In this document: positions 35,354 to 44,751 of the stretch, piece after piece
How positions within the stretch are numbered: position 1 is the stretch's first letter
Layout of the letters: each line of letters starts with the position of its first letter
Assembly: GCA_963667435.1 (NCBI GenBank)
Contig: OY763414.1
Coordinates: 2,790,001-2,854,000 of the forward strand
Source: Marispirochaeta sp963667435
GTDB lineage: Bacteria > Spirochaetota > Spirochaetia > JC444 > Marispirochaetaceae
Direction: 5' to 3'
Length of the DNA stretch: 64,000 bases
Program-made: the position numbers and the translations under genes
The notes under the pieces: generated by a model
The model's input: only the letters and a program-made list of their open reading frames with translations
Databases searched by the model: none
Told to the model about the DNA's origin: nothing

Positions 35354-35803
35354 TTATAATTTCAATCCTTGTTTTTGACGCTTTTTCGCCTCAACTTTCT
35401 CTTCAGTTATTTTCTTAGAAATAAGAATAACTTCTGACCGAAATAAATAAATTAAAGATAGAATCGATGGAATAAATGAAAACAAAGGTAAGAAGTATGC
35501 AAAAATTCTGACGTGATTTGTGGAAAAGAATAAATATCCTCTTATCGTTCCGAGTATGATTAGTATAATTAAATATACTCTATCTATTCTTATTGCATTT
35601 ATGTTCATTTGAACAGTTTTAATTATAAGCATAATACACAATACAAGCAGGACAAATGCAATCAAACCAGATAAAGTACTAAGACCTGCTGACATTTGTT
35701 CCATTTTTAAAGCAAAGAAATTATATACCGACATTATTGAAGCTATTAATGACAAAGAAATCCAGATACTTGCAAGTAAATATAACTTTGGTTTTTTGGT
35801 CAT
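35354..35803 (-). CDS. hypothetical four-helix membrane protein
   Basis: A 149-residue protein with four predicted membrane helices (about 8-28, 38-62, 72-92 and 98-122) and a basic, cytoplasmic tail (EKVEAKKRQKQGLKL). AGGAGG precedes the ATG. No family was recognised. The repeat copies at 35261 and 35868 flank this single gene. Confidence 0.55.
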   Translation of the reverse strand: MTKKPKLYLLASIWISLSLIASIMSVYNFFALKMEQMSAGLSTLSGLIAFVLLVLCIMLIIKTVQMNINAIRIDRVYLIILIILGTIRGYLFFSTNHVRIFAYFLPLFSFIPSILSLIYLFRSEVILISKKITEEKVEAKKRQKQGLKL

Positions 35804-35867
35804 ATGAACCTCCTAACATTAAAAATATTTTATGCACGTTGGTTTGTACAGCAGTTTAAATCTATAC

Positions 35868-35888
35868 CATATCCAATTGCTGGTTATC
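35868..35888 (+). repeat. dispersed intergenic repeat, copy 3
   Basis: Contains CCAATTGCTGGTTAT, identical over 15 bases to copy 2. It lies immediately after the stop of the NERD-domain gene. Confidence 0.5.
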
Positions 35889-35893
35889 TATAT

Positions 35894-36323
35894 TTAAACC
35901 GAACTATCTCTAATAATTTCATCATATTTTATAACATCGTCTTGGGTAAATAGACATATTTGATATGATCTTATGTAAGTTAAAAGTACTGGAAGTTCGA
36001 TCACATTATTTGGCATAACAGTTTTGAACTCACTATCACCAACAAACACAACAATTGAAAAAATCTTTTCCAGAGGGATTCTTAGCAATTTTTCAACAGC
36101 TTTTATATGTTTGTAGTTTTGATGTAAAGGGTTTTGAAACTCATATTTTGTATTGTACAAAGTTTTTACCCAAGTTTTGTGATGTAAGTCTCCAAATATC
36201 CACCCTTTGTAATTTTTTGTTTCAATAACGAAAATACCGTATCGGGAAACGACTATATGGTCAATTTGGGTAATGTCGTCATCTATCGGCAACTTTACAT
36301 CATGTGATACCATGTATTCAGAG
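35894..36323 (-). pseudogene. NERD-domain protein, 5' end removed at an IS3-family element
   Basis: The remaining frame contains the NERD (nuclease-related) core: DHIVVSRYGIFVIETKNYKGW, then a Trp in KTWVK and a Gln-rich NPLHQNYKH segment, typical of this restriction-like fold. The first residues of the open frame (MSTVSGECH) come from the insertion sequence, so the true N-terminus is missing. The other side of the element (37553-37690) has no matching coding sequence, so the front was deleted rather than just displaced. The protein may have had nuclease or DNA-binding activity; it is now probably inactive. Confidence 0.7.
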
Positions 36324-36380
36324 TGGCATTCCCCCGAAACCGTAGACACTTATTATACTTAGTAACTAAGGAGAAATTAA

Positions 36381-36668
36381 GTGTCAAAGAGCAACTACAC
36401 CGACGAGTTCAAGGCAGAAGCAGTTAGACAGATCATGGAGGAAGGACACACTGTCCTTGAAGTTTCCAAAGCAATAGGAGTCAGTGATGCCTCTCTGTAT
36501 AACTGGCTAAAAAAGGCTGGATGGGATTCAGGAGAAACAAAAGAGCAACGGAAGATTTCTGACATTGAAGCCGAAAACAAAAAGCTGAAAGCCGAGGTCC
36601 GTAAGCTGAAGATGGAGAGGGATATATTAAAAAAAGCGGCGGCGTACTTTGCGAACGATATCCAGTAA
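36381..36668 (+). CDS. IS3-family transposase OrfA
   Basis: A 95-residue HTH_Tnp_1 protein (YTDEFKAEAVRQIMEEGHTV, VSDASLYNWLKK) with a C-terminal leucine-zipper-like coiled coil. Near its end an A7G run (36629-36636) is a likely slippery site for programmed -1 frameshifting into OrfB. Confidence 0.93.
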   Translation: MSKSNYTDEFKAEAVRQIMEEGHTVLEVSKAIGVSDASLYNWLKKAGWDSGETKEQRKISDIEAENKKLKAEVRKLKMERDILKKAAAYFANDIQ

Positions 36669-36715
36669 AGTACGCCTTCATTGAAGATCATAGACAAGAG
36701 TATCCTATTAGGCCG

Positions 36716-37525
36716 ATGTGCAGGATTCTGAAAGTACACCCTTCTGGTTTCTATAAATGGGTAAAAGAGCCAGAGTCTCCCAGAGCCATTGAAAATAAGA
36801 AGATTACGGAACTGATACGGTTCTACTGGAAGGAGAGCGGTCAGGTTTATGGTAGTCCGAATATTTATGAGGACTTAAAGGAAGCTGGGTATTCTTACAG
36901 TGTGAATAGGATTGCCCGTTTGATGCGAATTAGCGGTATTAAGGGTGCCCATAGAAGGAAACGGCATCATATTCCCTGGGTACCTGGAGACGTCTATCAG
37001 GCGAACCTTCTCAATAGAGAGTTTACTGTAGGACGTCCGAATCAGGCATGGTGTACGGATATCACATATATAAAAACGTATGAGGGATTCCTATATTTAG
37101 CGGTTGCCGTTGATCTCTTCAATAGAGGTATTGTGGGATGGTCAATGAAGAATCATCAAAGGACGTCGCTCGTGATGGATGCATTATTCATGGCCGTGAA
37201 AAGAAGAAGACCTTCAAACAAGGTTTTAATTCATTCAGATCAGGGCAGTCAGTTTACCAGTAAGAAGTGGGAAGACTTTTGTGACGCCCATTCTTTGGAT
37301 CTCAGTATGAGCCGACGAGGAAATTGTTGGGACAATTCGGTCGTTGAATCATTCTTCTCGAATCTGAAAAGAGAACGAATTAGGAATAAAATCTATAAAA
37401 CCAGACAGGATGCCAGGAAGGATATTTTCAACTATATTGAGTTATTTTATAATCCGAAGAGAAGGCATGGCCATCTGGGAAAGATGAGCCCCATGAATTT
37501 TGAAGCAAAGTATCTACAGGGATGA
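36716..37525 (+). CDS. IS3-family transposase OrfB (DDE domain)
   Basis: The catalytic half with an intact rve-type DDE core: Asp in AWCTDITYIK, Asp in IHSDQGSQFTS, and Glu in DNSVVESFFSNLK. The frame stays open upstream to the A7G slippery site inside orfA, so the functional product is probably an OrfAB fusion; 36716 is only the first ATG. It ends with the usual HGHLGKMSPMNFE tail. Confidence 0.93.
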   Translation: MCRILKVHPSGFYKWVKEPESPRAIENKKITELIRFYWKESGQVYGSPNIYEDLKEAGYSYSVNRIARLMRISGIKGAHRRKRHHIPWVPGDVYQANLLNREFTVGRPNQAWCTDITYIKTYEGFLYLAVAVDLFNRGIVGWSMKNHQRTSLVMDALFMAVKRRRPSNKVLIHSDQGSQFTSKKWEDFCDAHSLDLSMSRRGNCWDNSVVESFFSNLKRERIRNKIYKTRQDARKDIFNYIELFYNPKRRHGHLGKMSPMNFEAKYLQG

Positions 37526-37692
37526 TGTGTCTATAGAATTGGGGGAATGCCACTGCAAGATCGGCCCGAAGGGATTGGCGCGGAAATTGCGAACGCAATA
37601 TCCGTGACAAAAGATATTGTCAGGTTCATTTTTTTGTTATATGTCATGTTTTTGATTGAATAATATTCAATATAATTCCAGTAAGTTTATCC

Positions 37693-39285
37693 TCATATTT
37701 TGGCATTGAAGGAATTGCTCCTATGATAGGATAATATCCATGTTCTTTTGTTAAGATCTTTGCTGTATTCTCTGAGGGATATAATAAGAACAGATAGTCG
37801 GCCTTTTTTATATTTTTCTCCTAAAAAAGATATTGAGAAATAGTACTTTCCAATTATTTTTTGAGCTGTTTCCCCAACCGATTTAGTTGAACCAGACACC
37901 CATTTTGCAGAGCTGAATTTTGCATCAAGGATTGCATAACATTGGGTTTCGTTTTCTACTATTTCAATAACTATATCCGGAATATAGTATTGATTTATAG
38001 AGGAATTAGAAAATAACTTAATCCATCCATATTGAGGTTTAGAGTCTTTCTTTCTAATTTCCAATTGATAGTAAATTCTATATGTTTTTTCAGATTTTGA
38101 GAACGATATATATTGAAGATCATTATCATCATTTAATTCAATATCAATTGGGTCTCCTGTATATATTTGAAACAATTCAATTATTTTGTATAAATTGTAT
38201 AACTCATATAATTTATCTATATTTTTTATTCCCAATACCATGTTCGCACCAGAAATTGATAAATTAGAATTTCGAAGAGTTTTTATTTTCTGATAAATTT
38301 CATTATAATGTCTCTTTTTCTTAAAATGGTGAGTTAATTTGGGAGATAATTCAAGAGGAGTAACATTCTTAAAATAAGATTTATATAATCTTCTTACATA
38401 TAGATATTTGCTTTTGACTTTATACAGTGCTTCTAATTCACTTTTGAAAATTGTACGACGTATAGATTCAAAACTTGCAAAGTTAGTATCTAGTGATACA
38501 TCTTGAGACAAAATACTTTGTAAGTGTTCACTAATTTGGTTGATTTTTTTTCCAAGAGAGAATAATGCACCAATTATTATCATATTCTCATAAACATTTA
38601 AATTAATAACTTCGTTTTCCATTTCTAGTCGATCTATTGTCGCATATGTATTTTCTATTGGGAAACTTTTTGGATAGCCTTTTAGACTCACATTGTATTG
38701 TAACTCATCGAGATTATTTAAAATCCATTCAATTCCTGATTTAGCTATTCTTTTTTCATCATAATCATTTATTTCTCTCTGTTTGTTTAATTTATATACA
38801 GGTCTATTTGTTATTAATGAAAAATTATTTGAATACACAGTTAGTAGTTCTTTAATTACAGAAATATAGCTTAACAAAGACATATCTTTATTTTGCATAT
38901 ATGAACTATCAAATTGTCTTTGTTTGTTTAAAAAAAAGTCAAATATATTTTGAGCATTTGAATATACATATTCGAACATATAATGAGCTGATTCAGAATT
39001 TATTTTTATAGTAATAATATCTAATTCAGCTACCTCGGTTCCATCAAAAGAAAGAGAAAAATAACCCAAACAGTTAATAAATGGAGTTGCAACAAGGCTG
39101 TTTAATTTTATTTTTCGAATAGAGGAATCGTCATTAATGACACCTTCTAATACTAATTCTCCATCTATAATCGTACCATTCTCTTTCAGAACAAAACGGT
39201 ATGAATATGTTTCGACAACTCTAATTTTACCTTTATATTTTTGAGAAGATTTGCCATTTTCGGATAATATTTGTAACTCTTTCAT
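37693..39285 (-). CDS. DUF2357 / McrC-like PD-(D/E)XK nuclease subunit
   Basis: A 530-residue protein. The N-terminal part is beta-rich; the C-terminal part has a restriction-type nuclease core, PDIVIEIVENE and AILDAKFSS, giving the PD-(D/E)-x-K pattern. KLYELYNLYKIIELF in front of the nuclease is characteristic of DUF2357/McrC proteins, which pair with McrB-like AAA+ GTPases/ATPases to cleave modified or foreign DNA. Its ATG directly follows the stop of the McrB-like gene, as in mcrBC operons. Codon use is very AT-rich. It appears intact, but its partner is interrupted. Confidence 0.75.
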   Translation of the reverse strand: MKELQILSENGKSSQKYKGKIRVVETYSYRFVLKENGTIIDGELVLEGVINDDSSIRKIKLNSLVATPFINCLGYFSLSFDGTEVAELDIITIKINSESAHYMFEYVYSNAQNIFDFFLNKQRQFDSSYMQNKDMSLLSYISVIKELLTVYSNNFSLITNRPVYKLNKQREINDYDEKRIAKSGIEWILNNLDELQYNVSLKGYPKSFPIENTYATIDRLEMENEVINLNVYENMIIIGALFSLGKKINQISEHLQSILSQDVSLDTNFASFESIRRTIFKSELEALYKVKSKYLYVRRLYKSYFKNVTPLELSPKLTHHFKKKRHYNEIYQKIKTLRNSNLSISGANMVLGIKNIDKLYELYNLYKIIELFQIYTGDPIDIELNDDNDLQYISFSKSEKTYRIYYQLEIRKKDSKPQYGWIKLFSNSSINQYYIPDIVIEIVENETQCYAILDAKFSSAKWVSGSTKSVGETAQKIIGKYYFSISFLGEKYKKGRLSVLIISLREYSKDLNKRTWILSYHRSNSFNAKI

Positions 39286-40149
39286 CTAGTCATTAAAGAA
39301 GTAATTGTATGATTGAAAATACTCTTCTCTATCACCGTTATCTATAATAGAACTTAAAATATTTATTGCTTCACTGATTTCAATTCTCTGGCTTGAGAAT
39401 GTGTTTTCTAAGTCATTTTTAAGCTCCTTCAAACATTTTCCATAACTAACACCTTGACCATCAATTTTAGGTAAAATTCTTTGAGCAGTGAAAAAATCTA
39501 ACGCCTTAAATGGATTCATAAATTTAATTGCACAGATATAATAATCAATAAAAGCCTTATCGATTCTGGGGCTAATAAATATATTGATTTCCCTAAATCG
39601 TTCCTTCATTTTATTATATTCTTTCCTAATATTTACAAATGTTTCCGTCTCAACAATTTCTGTTACATCGCTGTTTGAATTAAAATCATGAAGGTTAAAT
39701 AATTGAATAGCATCATTATATGTAAAATCTAGTGAGTCAATTTTATTTAAATAATCAAAAACTCCATCAGTAAGATCAATTTTTGATTCTGGCATTCTTA
39801 TGATTGAAGATCGATCAATAAATCTTGGGGACAATTCTTCCGTCGTTTGATCGTTATTTATTGTACTGATAAATCTTAAATTATTAGAATATTCTAAAGG
39901 AGACTGAGTTCCAATATTAATAGAAAGCATTGCTTCTTCATAAGCCAATGAATCTGTAAGATTATAAAAGCTTGACCAATAATGTTCTATGGGACTTAAA
40001 TTGGCTTCATCTAAAATAATAAAACCTAAGTTCGTACTTTTGTATTGAGCATTTACTGCTTCATAATCCATTAATTTTAATAAATTATACAAATCGATAT
40101 TTGTAGGAACAAATTTCTTCGTTAAAGGGTTAAAAAAACCTATTAAATC

Positions 40150-41475
40150 GAGTCTGTAAATAAAACTGTGTAAATGCCTAATTCTTAATAGCCCAATGAA
40201 GGGCATAGGAGTTAGGATGAACAGTATCATGATAGATGATGATCGGTTAGAAGAATTAGCTGCGAACTGGCAAAAGGGGTGAAAACCGAGGATGACCTTG
40301 CGGATCCTCTTGGCCGGTTGATGAAGCTAACAATTGAAAAAGCCTTGAATGCAGAGATGGATAACCATCTTGGTTATGAGAAGCATTCACGGAAAGGGCA
40401 CAACAAGAAAAATAGTCGGAACGGCTACAATTCAAAAACAGTCAAAACAGATTCCGGAGAACTTGAGATTGATACTCCTCGAGATCGTGATTCAGATTTT
40501 GAACCTTCTATCGTTAAAAAGGGTCAACGCAGACTTCTGGGGTTTGATCAGAAGATTTTAGCGCTCTACGCCAAGGGCCAGACCACCAGAGATATCGCTG
40601 ATACGCTGAAAGAAATGTACGGAGTAGATGTTTCTCATTCACTTATTTCTCAGGTAACAGATTCGATTATCGAAGAAGTTGAGCAGTGGCAAACCCGCTC
40701 GTTAGAAAGTCTGTATCCCATTATTTACCTGGATTGTATTGTCGTAAAAGTCCATCAGGATAAGCGCGTAGTCAAAAAGGCTATCTATTTGGCCTTAGGA
40801 GTCACTACAGAGGGGCACAAAGAGCTTCTTGGTCTGTGGATCTCTGAGAATGAAGGCGCTAAATTCTGGCTGTCTGTGCTAACAGAGCTTCAAAATCGTG
40901 GAGTACAGGATATTTTTATCGCCTGTGTAGACGGACTTACCGGCTTTCCTGACGCAATAAACAGCGTGTTTCCCAGAACAAAGGTGCAACTCTGCATAGT
41001 TCATATGGTTCGTAATTCACTAAAATATGTGTCTTACAAGCATCGCAAAGAAGCGGCTGCAGATTTGAAAGCCATCTACTCATCTATCAACCTTGAAGAA
41101 GCAGAACGGGAATTGAGCAAGTTCTGTGAAAAATGGGACAGCCAATACGGCTCGATAAGCAAGATGTGGAAACGGCATTGGGAGCATTTGATAACGATTT
41201 TCGACTATCCCGATGAAATCCGAAAGATTATCTACACTACCAATGCCATTGAATCTCTCAATAGCGTAATCCGCAAGGCTATAAAAAATCGCAGGATTTT
41301 TCCGAATGACAAATCAGCATTCAAAATCGTATACTTGGCCATACAGCAGGCATCAAAAAAATGGACTATGCCACTGCGCGCCTGGAAACCGGCAATGAAT
41401 AGATTTCAGCTTGAATATGGTGAGCGCTTTTCGAATGATTAAAATAGGCATTTACACGGGAAAATTTACAGACTC
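40150..41475 (+). mobile_element. IS256-family insertion sequence
   Basis: 1326 bases with inverted ends GAGTCTGTAAAT (40150) and its complement ending at 41475; a second shared block GTGTAAATGCCTA lies further in. An 8-base target duplication ATTAAATC flanks it (40142-40149 and 41476-41483), typical for this family. It carries one mutator-type transposase gene on the forward strand and interrupts the McrB-like gene. Confidence 0.93.
40279..41442 (+). CDS. IS256-family (mutator-type) transposase, probable N-terminal frameshift
   Basis: A 387-residue DDE transposase: Asp in IYLDCIVVK, Asp in IACVDGLTGF, the CxxH block in QLCIVHMVRNS, and Glu in TTNAIESLNS. An upstream frame from ATG 40217 encodes MNSIMIDDDRLEELAANWQKG, the usual family N-terminus, but meets a TGA at a GGGG run just before 40279. 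One added G would join the two frames. The present copy may start at GTG 40279 and lack about 20 residues, or be inactive. Confidence 0.9.
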   Translation: MKTEDDLADPLGRLMKLTIEKALNAEMDNHLGYEKHSRKGHNKKNSRNGYNSKTVKTDSGELEIDTPRDRDSDFEPSIVKKGQRRLLGFDQKILALYAKGQTTRDIADTLKEMYGVDVSHSLISQVTDSIIEEVEQWQTRSLESLYPIIYLDCIVVKVHQDKRVVKKAIYLALGVTTEGHKELLGLWISENEGAKFWLSVLTELQNRGVQDIFIACVDGLTGFPDAINSVFPRTKVQLCIVHMVRNSLKYVSYKHRKEAAADLKAIYSSINLEEAERELSKFCEKWDSQYGSISKMWKRHWEHLITIFDYPDEIRKIIYTTNAIESLNSVIRKAIKNRRIFPNDKSAFKIVYLAIQQASKKWTMPLRAWKPAMNRFQLEYGERFSND

Positions 41476-43226
41476 ATTAAATCTTTTTGAGATGTCCACC
41501 CTTTAGAAACAGGTATTTCAACTCTCTTTCTGCCGTCTTTAACAAAAATTTTAGATAGGATTCTAGCAAATGAAGTTTTACCAGTGCCTGGCAAACCAGC
41601 GAAAACAGTAGATGTATTCTGAAATATTGAAATAATCGCATTAGCAATAAAATCATTTTTATAATCTCTACCAATCGATCTAAATATTTTTGCTACTTCA
41701 TCAATAAGTAATTTTTCATAAGAGACAAATTGTGTTTCTTCGAGCTTTCTTTCAAGGAAAGAATTTATTAAAATTTGAGAATATTTATTATCCTCCTCGA
41801 TCTCATGTTCAGAAAAGTCTCTACCACTGATAAAATCAAAATGTGTTTTTGATTTAACCAATTCACGCAATTTTTCCTGTGAGCTTTTCTGTGTTTCAAT
41901 AAATTCTTGAGATAAAGACTTAATTGAGTCATCTAGTTCCTTTTTATTCTCTTCAAGATATTTGTTAACTGACTTTTTTTCATTTATCTCTTCTTCTAAC
42001 ACCTTAAGATTTTGATACTTTTCTATCTTGGATAATTCATCGCTTAGTATTGATTTCTCATTGATTAGTTTTTTTAGTTCTTCATTTTTTTCTTTTGCTT
42101 CAGATATTTGATGCTTACTTATTTCTTCCAATTTAGATTTTAAGGATTCTATTTCTTCCTCTATATCTTTTTTCTCTGCTTTTATTTCATTAACTTCATT
42201 CCCTAAACGGTTACTATCATTTTCTAATTTTGTTTTCTTATTACTTAATTCTTCTATTTCATAATTCATTTGGTCAAATTTTTCAGAAAAAGCTTTCGTT
42301 TCAGGAATTTCTGAAAGCATTTCCTCAATCATGGATTGATTTGTAATACTTTCATTAAATATCCTTAACGATCTTTCAAATAAAATCTTTTCACTAGCAT
42401 CAATTTCCGAGTTTTGAAAGGATTGAAAGATTTGTTTAAATTTTTCAATTTCATTTTTTGAATATTGATTAGATATATTGATTTTTTGTCTTAACCATCC
42501 AAATAACTGATCATCTGTAAGAAATTTTATGTTTTCAACAGATTCATCGATATCTAGCCAACCATTTGTAATTAAACGTAGAACTATTTCGTCAGAGCTT
42601 GTTTCAGAATGAAATTTTAGTACATGATCGTCAATATATTTATTTACATCCCACTTATAAATGTTATTTTGATTACTATGAATAGGAGCTAATAATACTT
42701 TATTTTCCAGTACCGAATTTGTAATAAATGGTCCAAATACAGAACTTTCAGTTTGTATATAATAAAAATGTCTTGAACCTCTTTCATGCTTACCTGAAAT
42801 TAATTTCAATGCTTCCTTTTCTTTAGGAATAAAATAATCATTTAGAGGTAAAAATTCTCCATTATAGATCTCTAAAACCTCTTGATCAATTGTATTAGTT
42901 TCATTTCCGTAAGCGAAATATAGTTCTCTACTATTATCATTATAATTATCTTGGAACTTATTAAGAATAAATAATTCATTTTCTATAAAGCGTTCATTTA
43001 ATGGTTGAAAAATATTGTCTATATCATATCTATTTTCTTTAAAACTTGCTCCATATCTAATTACATTTTCATCTGTTTTATAAAAAGCATTATTACATAA
43101 ATAGAACAAAGGTTTTATATTTGCAAATTGGTCAGAAAATTGCATACTACAAATCAACTTGCCATGATTAATGTAACTACCCTTCAGTAACTCAAGTTCA
43201 TAATCTTGTAAATCTTCAATATTCAT

Positions 43227-43639
43227 AAAACCTCACTTATTACAGAAGTATATCATATATAATTATTTTACCTTTTTTACATATAACATATTAACTTAAC
43301 CACTTTTGTATATAACTGATGCAATATTCTAATATCGCTGCATTATCAGATAGTGCTTGGAATCTTTCGCACTATTATTATCTGTATGCATAACCTATCC
43401 AGTATTTCTAGCCAAATATCTAAATCACCCCTTTGTTCTTTTACTAAAAAGCCTATTCGCCAACTGGCATTAGAAGGTTTTTTAAAACCAGGCAAAAAAT
43501 TTCCAATCGAATCGGTTTTCTTCTGGATGTAAAAAATGATTGTTCAGCATTCAGGAAGGTAACTTTTATGATAAACCTGCGTTGCAGAATCAGCAACAAA
43601 AATCTGCAGCAGATACCTTAGCGCACATTACAGCATGAC
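43227..43639. other. intergenic right edge of the AT-rich island
   Basis: No gene was recognised. Around 43355-43395 it contains, in inverted orientation, the GTGCGAAAGATTC segment and a GGTTATGC segment seen in the repeats near 25.3 and 35.2 kb. Base composition returns to that of the catabolic genes near 43.6 kb, so the island probably ends here. Confidence 0.5.
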
Positions 43640-43672
43640 AAAAAAAGCCTCCCGGCCAAAAGGCGGGAGGCT
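43640..43672 (-). terminator. rho-independent terminator of the nitrilase-ABC operon
   Basis: Read on the reverse strand: AGCCTCCCG stem, extended by CC/GG with a TTTT loop, then CGGGAGGCT and a run of seven T. It lies 28 bases after the stop of the substrate-binding protein gene. Confidence 0.92.
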
Positions 43673-43700
43673 CTCTATATACTCTACTGAGTAAATAAAC

Positions 43701-44726
43701 TTATTTTGTAGCTTCGTCCCAGATCTCTGTGGTGTAGAGAGTGTCCAGGGGAAGTTTCTCTTCAATAATGCCGTATTTTGCAGCAATATCGACTGTGTTC
43801 TGGATTGCATCAGGATCGAAGTAGCCGATCTTTGCAGGATCAAACTCTTCAGGACAAACAACGGTTGCAATCTTCTCGGACATACCAATCTGGTGTTCCT
43901 TGGTGGTACTTGCCTGGTCCAGGCTCTTCCATATAATGTCAGCGGCCGCAAGGGGATCAGCACAGGCATCGGCCCAGCCCTTGATGGAAGCCCGCAGGAA
44001 CTTCACAGCAACATCCTTGTTTTCTGCAAGCCATTCAGAGTTGGCTACAAGGCAGTCTTCCAGCATACCGGTTCCTTCCTTGTTAACATCGATAATGTTC
44101 AGCTCGCTTTCAGGGTAGCCGGACTCAACCAGTACCATGATTTCGTTGTAGATCATGCCGGACGCTACATCCAGCTTGCCGCTGATAAGACCATCCATGG
44201 TGTAGTCCTGCTTGGCTATTACTACATCCTTGTCTTTATCCATGCCGTATTTCTCAAGCATAGCGTAGATGGGGTAGTCCGCTTTTCCGAGCCATGCGCC
44301 GATTGTTTTACCCTGAAGATCGGGAACGTTTGCGATTCCGTTTTTCTTGAAGGAAACAAGGCGGAAGGAGCTCTGCTGGAAGGTCTGTGCAATGGACACA
44401 AGGGGGAATCCCTTTTCCACGAAGGGAAGCAGACCGTACATGTTGATGATACCGAAATCAGCTGCACCAACGGAAACCTGGTTTGCAGGTATAATGTCGG
44501 GACCGCCGGGAAGGAGTTTTACATCCAGTCCCTCTTCGGCATAGTAGCCTTTTTCCAGTGCTACATAGTAACCGTTGAACTGTGCCTGGGGAAGCCATTT
44601 AAGCTGCAGGCGTACTTCCACGGGGCCGTCGGCATCGCTTTCCTGGGAACCGTTGGCGAAGATAGGTGTGGTTGCTGCCATGAATATAGCAGCGGCAAAC
44701 AGAAGAAACATGATTTTCTTGTTCAT
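43701..44726 (-). CDS. ABC transporter substrate-binding protein, NMT1/THI5-like
   Basis: A 341-residue periplasmic binding protein: signal peptide MNKKIMFLLFAAAIFMAA with cleavage near IFA-NG, then the NMT1/THI5-like fold (VRLQLKWLPQAQFNGYYVA, EGLDVKLLPGGPD, GAADFGI). Relatives bind pyrimidines (hydroxymethylpyrimidine, formylaminopyrimidine), riboflavin or sulfonates. LKWLPQAQFNGYYVA is close to the pyrimidine-binding branch, which fits the context. The ATG at 44726 has AGAGAGG nine to ten bases upstream; earlier in-frame ATGs are less well placed. It is the last gene of the operon nitrilase-ATPase-permease-permease-binding protein, followed by a strong terminator. No TPP riboswitch was seen. 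Confidence 0.87.
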   Translation of the reverse strand: MNKKIMFLLFAAAIFMAATTPIFANGSQESDADGPVEVRLQLKWLPQAQFNGYYVALEKGYYAEEGLDVKLLPGGPDIIPANQVSVGAADFGIINMYGLLPFVEKGFPLVSIAQTFQQSSFRLVSFKKNGIANVPDLQGKTIGAWLGKADYPIYAMLEKYGMDKDKDVVIAKQDYTMDGLISGKLDVASGMIYNEIMVLVESGYPESELNIIDVNKEGTGMLEDCLVANSEWLAENKDVAVKFLRASIKGWADACADPLAAADIIWKSLDQASTTKEHQIGMSEKIATVVCPEEFDPAKIGYFDPDAIQNTVDIAAKYGIIEEKLPLDTLYTTEIWDEATK

Positions 44727-44751
44727 TGTTTTCATCCTCTCTCTTGATGAT

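Larger units (their letters stand above)
36324..37552 (+). mobile_element. IS3-family insertion sequence
   Basis: 1229 bases, with inverted ends TGGCATTCCCCC at 36324 and, reversed, ending at 37552; TAGACAC is shared further in. It carries orfA and orfB in the -1 frame. No flanking target duplication is evident (left flank ...TTCAGAG, right flank CTGCAAG...), which fits a deletion next to the element. Confidence 0.88.
39286..43226 (-). pseudogene. McrB-like AAA+ ATPase with coiled coil, interrupted by an IS256-family element
   Basis: The 5' part (43226 to 41476) has an N-terminal domain of about 270 residues, a long coiled coil (about 320-460) and Walker A GLPGTGKTS near residue 555. The 3' part (about 40141-39286) carries Walker B LGFIILDEAN and sensor ISTINND with an Arg-containing RFIDRSSII, typical of McrB-like proteins. 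Removing the element and one 8-base repeat restores SQKDLIGFFNP and a frame of about 868 residues. The insertion separates Walker A from Walker B, so the product must be inactive until precise excision. The downstream DUF2357 nuclease is its likely partner. Confidence 0.85.

Noticed and set aside
34466..35888. CRISPR array
   Set aside because: The repeats are separated by whole genes, not by short unique spacers, and no cas genes are present.
19487..43640. Prophage or integrative conjugative element
   Set aside because: No integrase, structural phage, relaxase or conjugation genes are seen; flanking direct repeats or a tRNA target were not found.
43893..44747. Forward open frame of 284 residues opposite the NMT1-type binding protein
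   Set aside because: Shadow of a well-supported gene; Cys/His-rich, low-complexity-like translation without family features.
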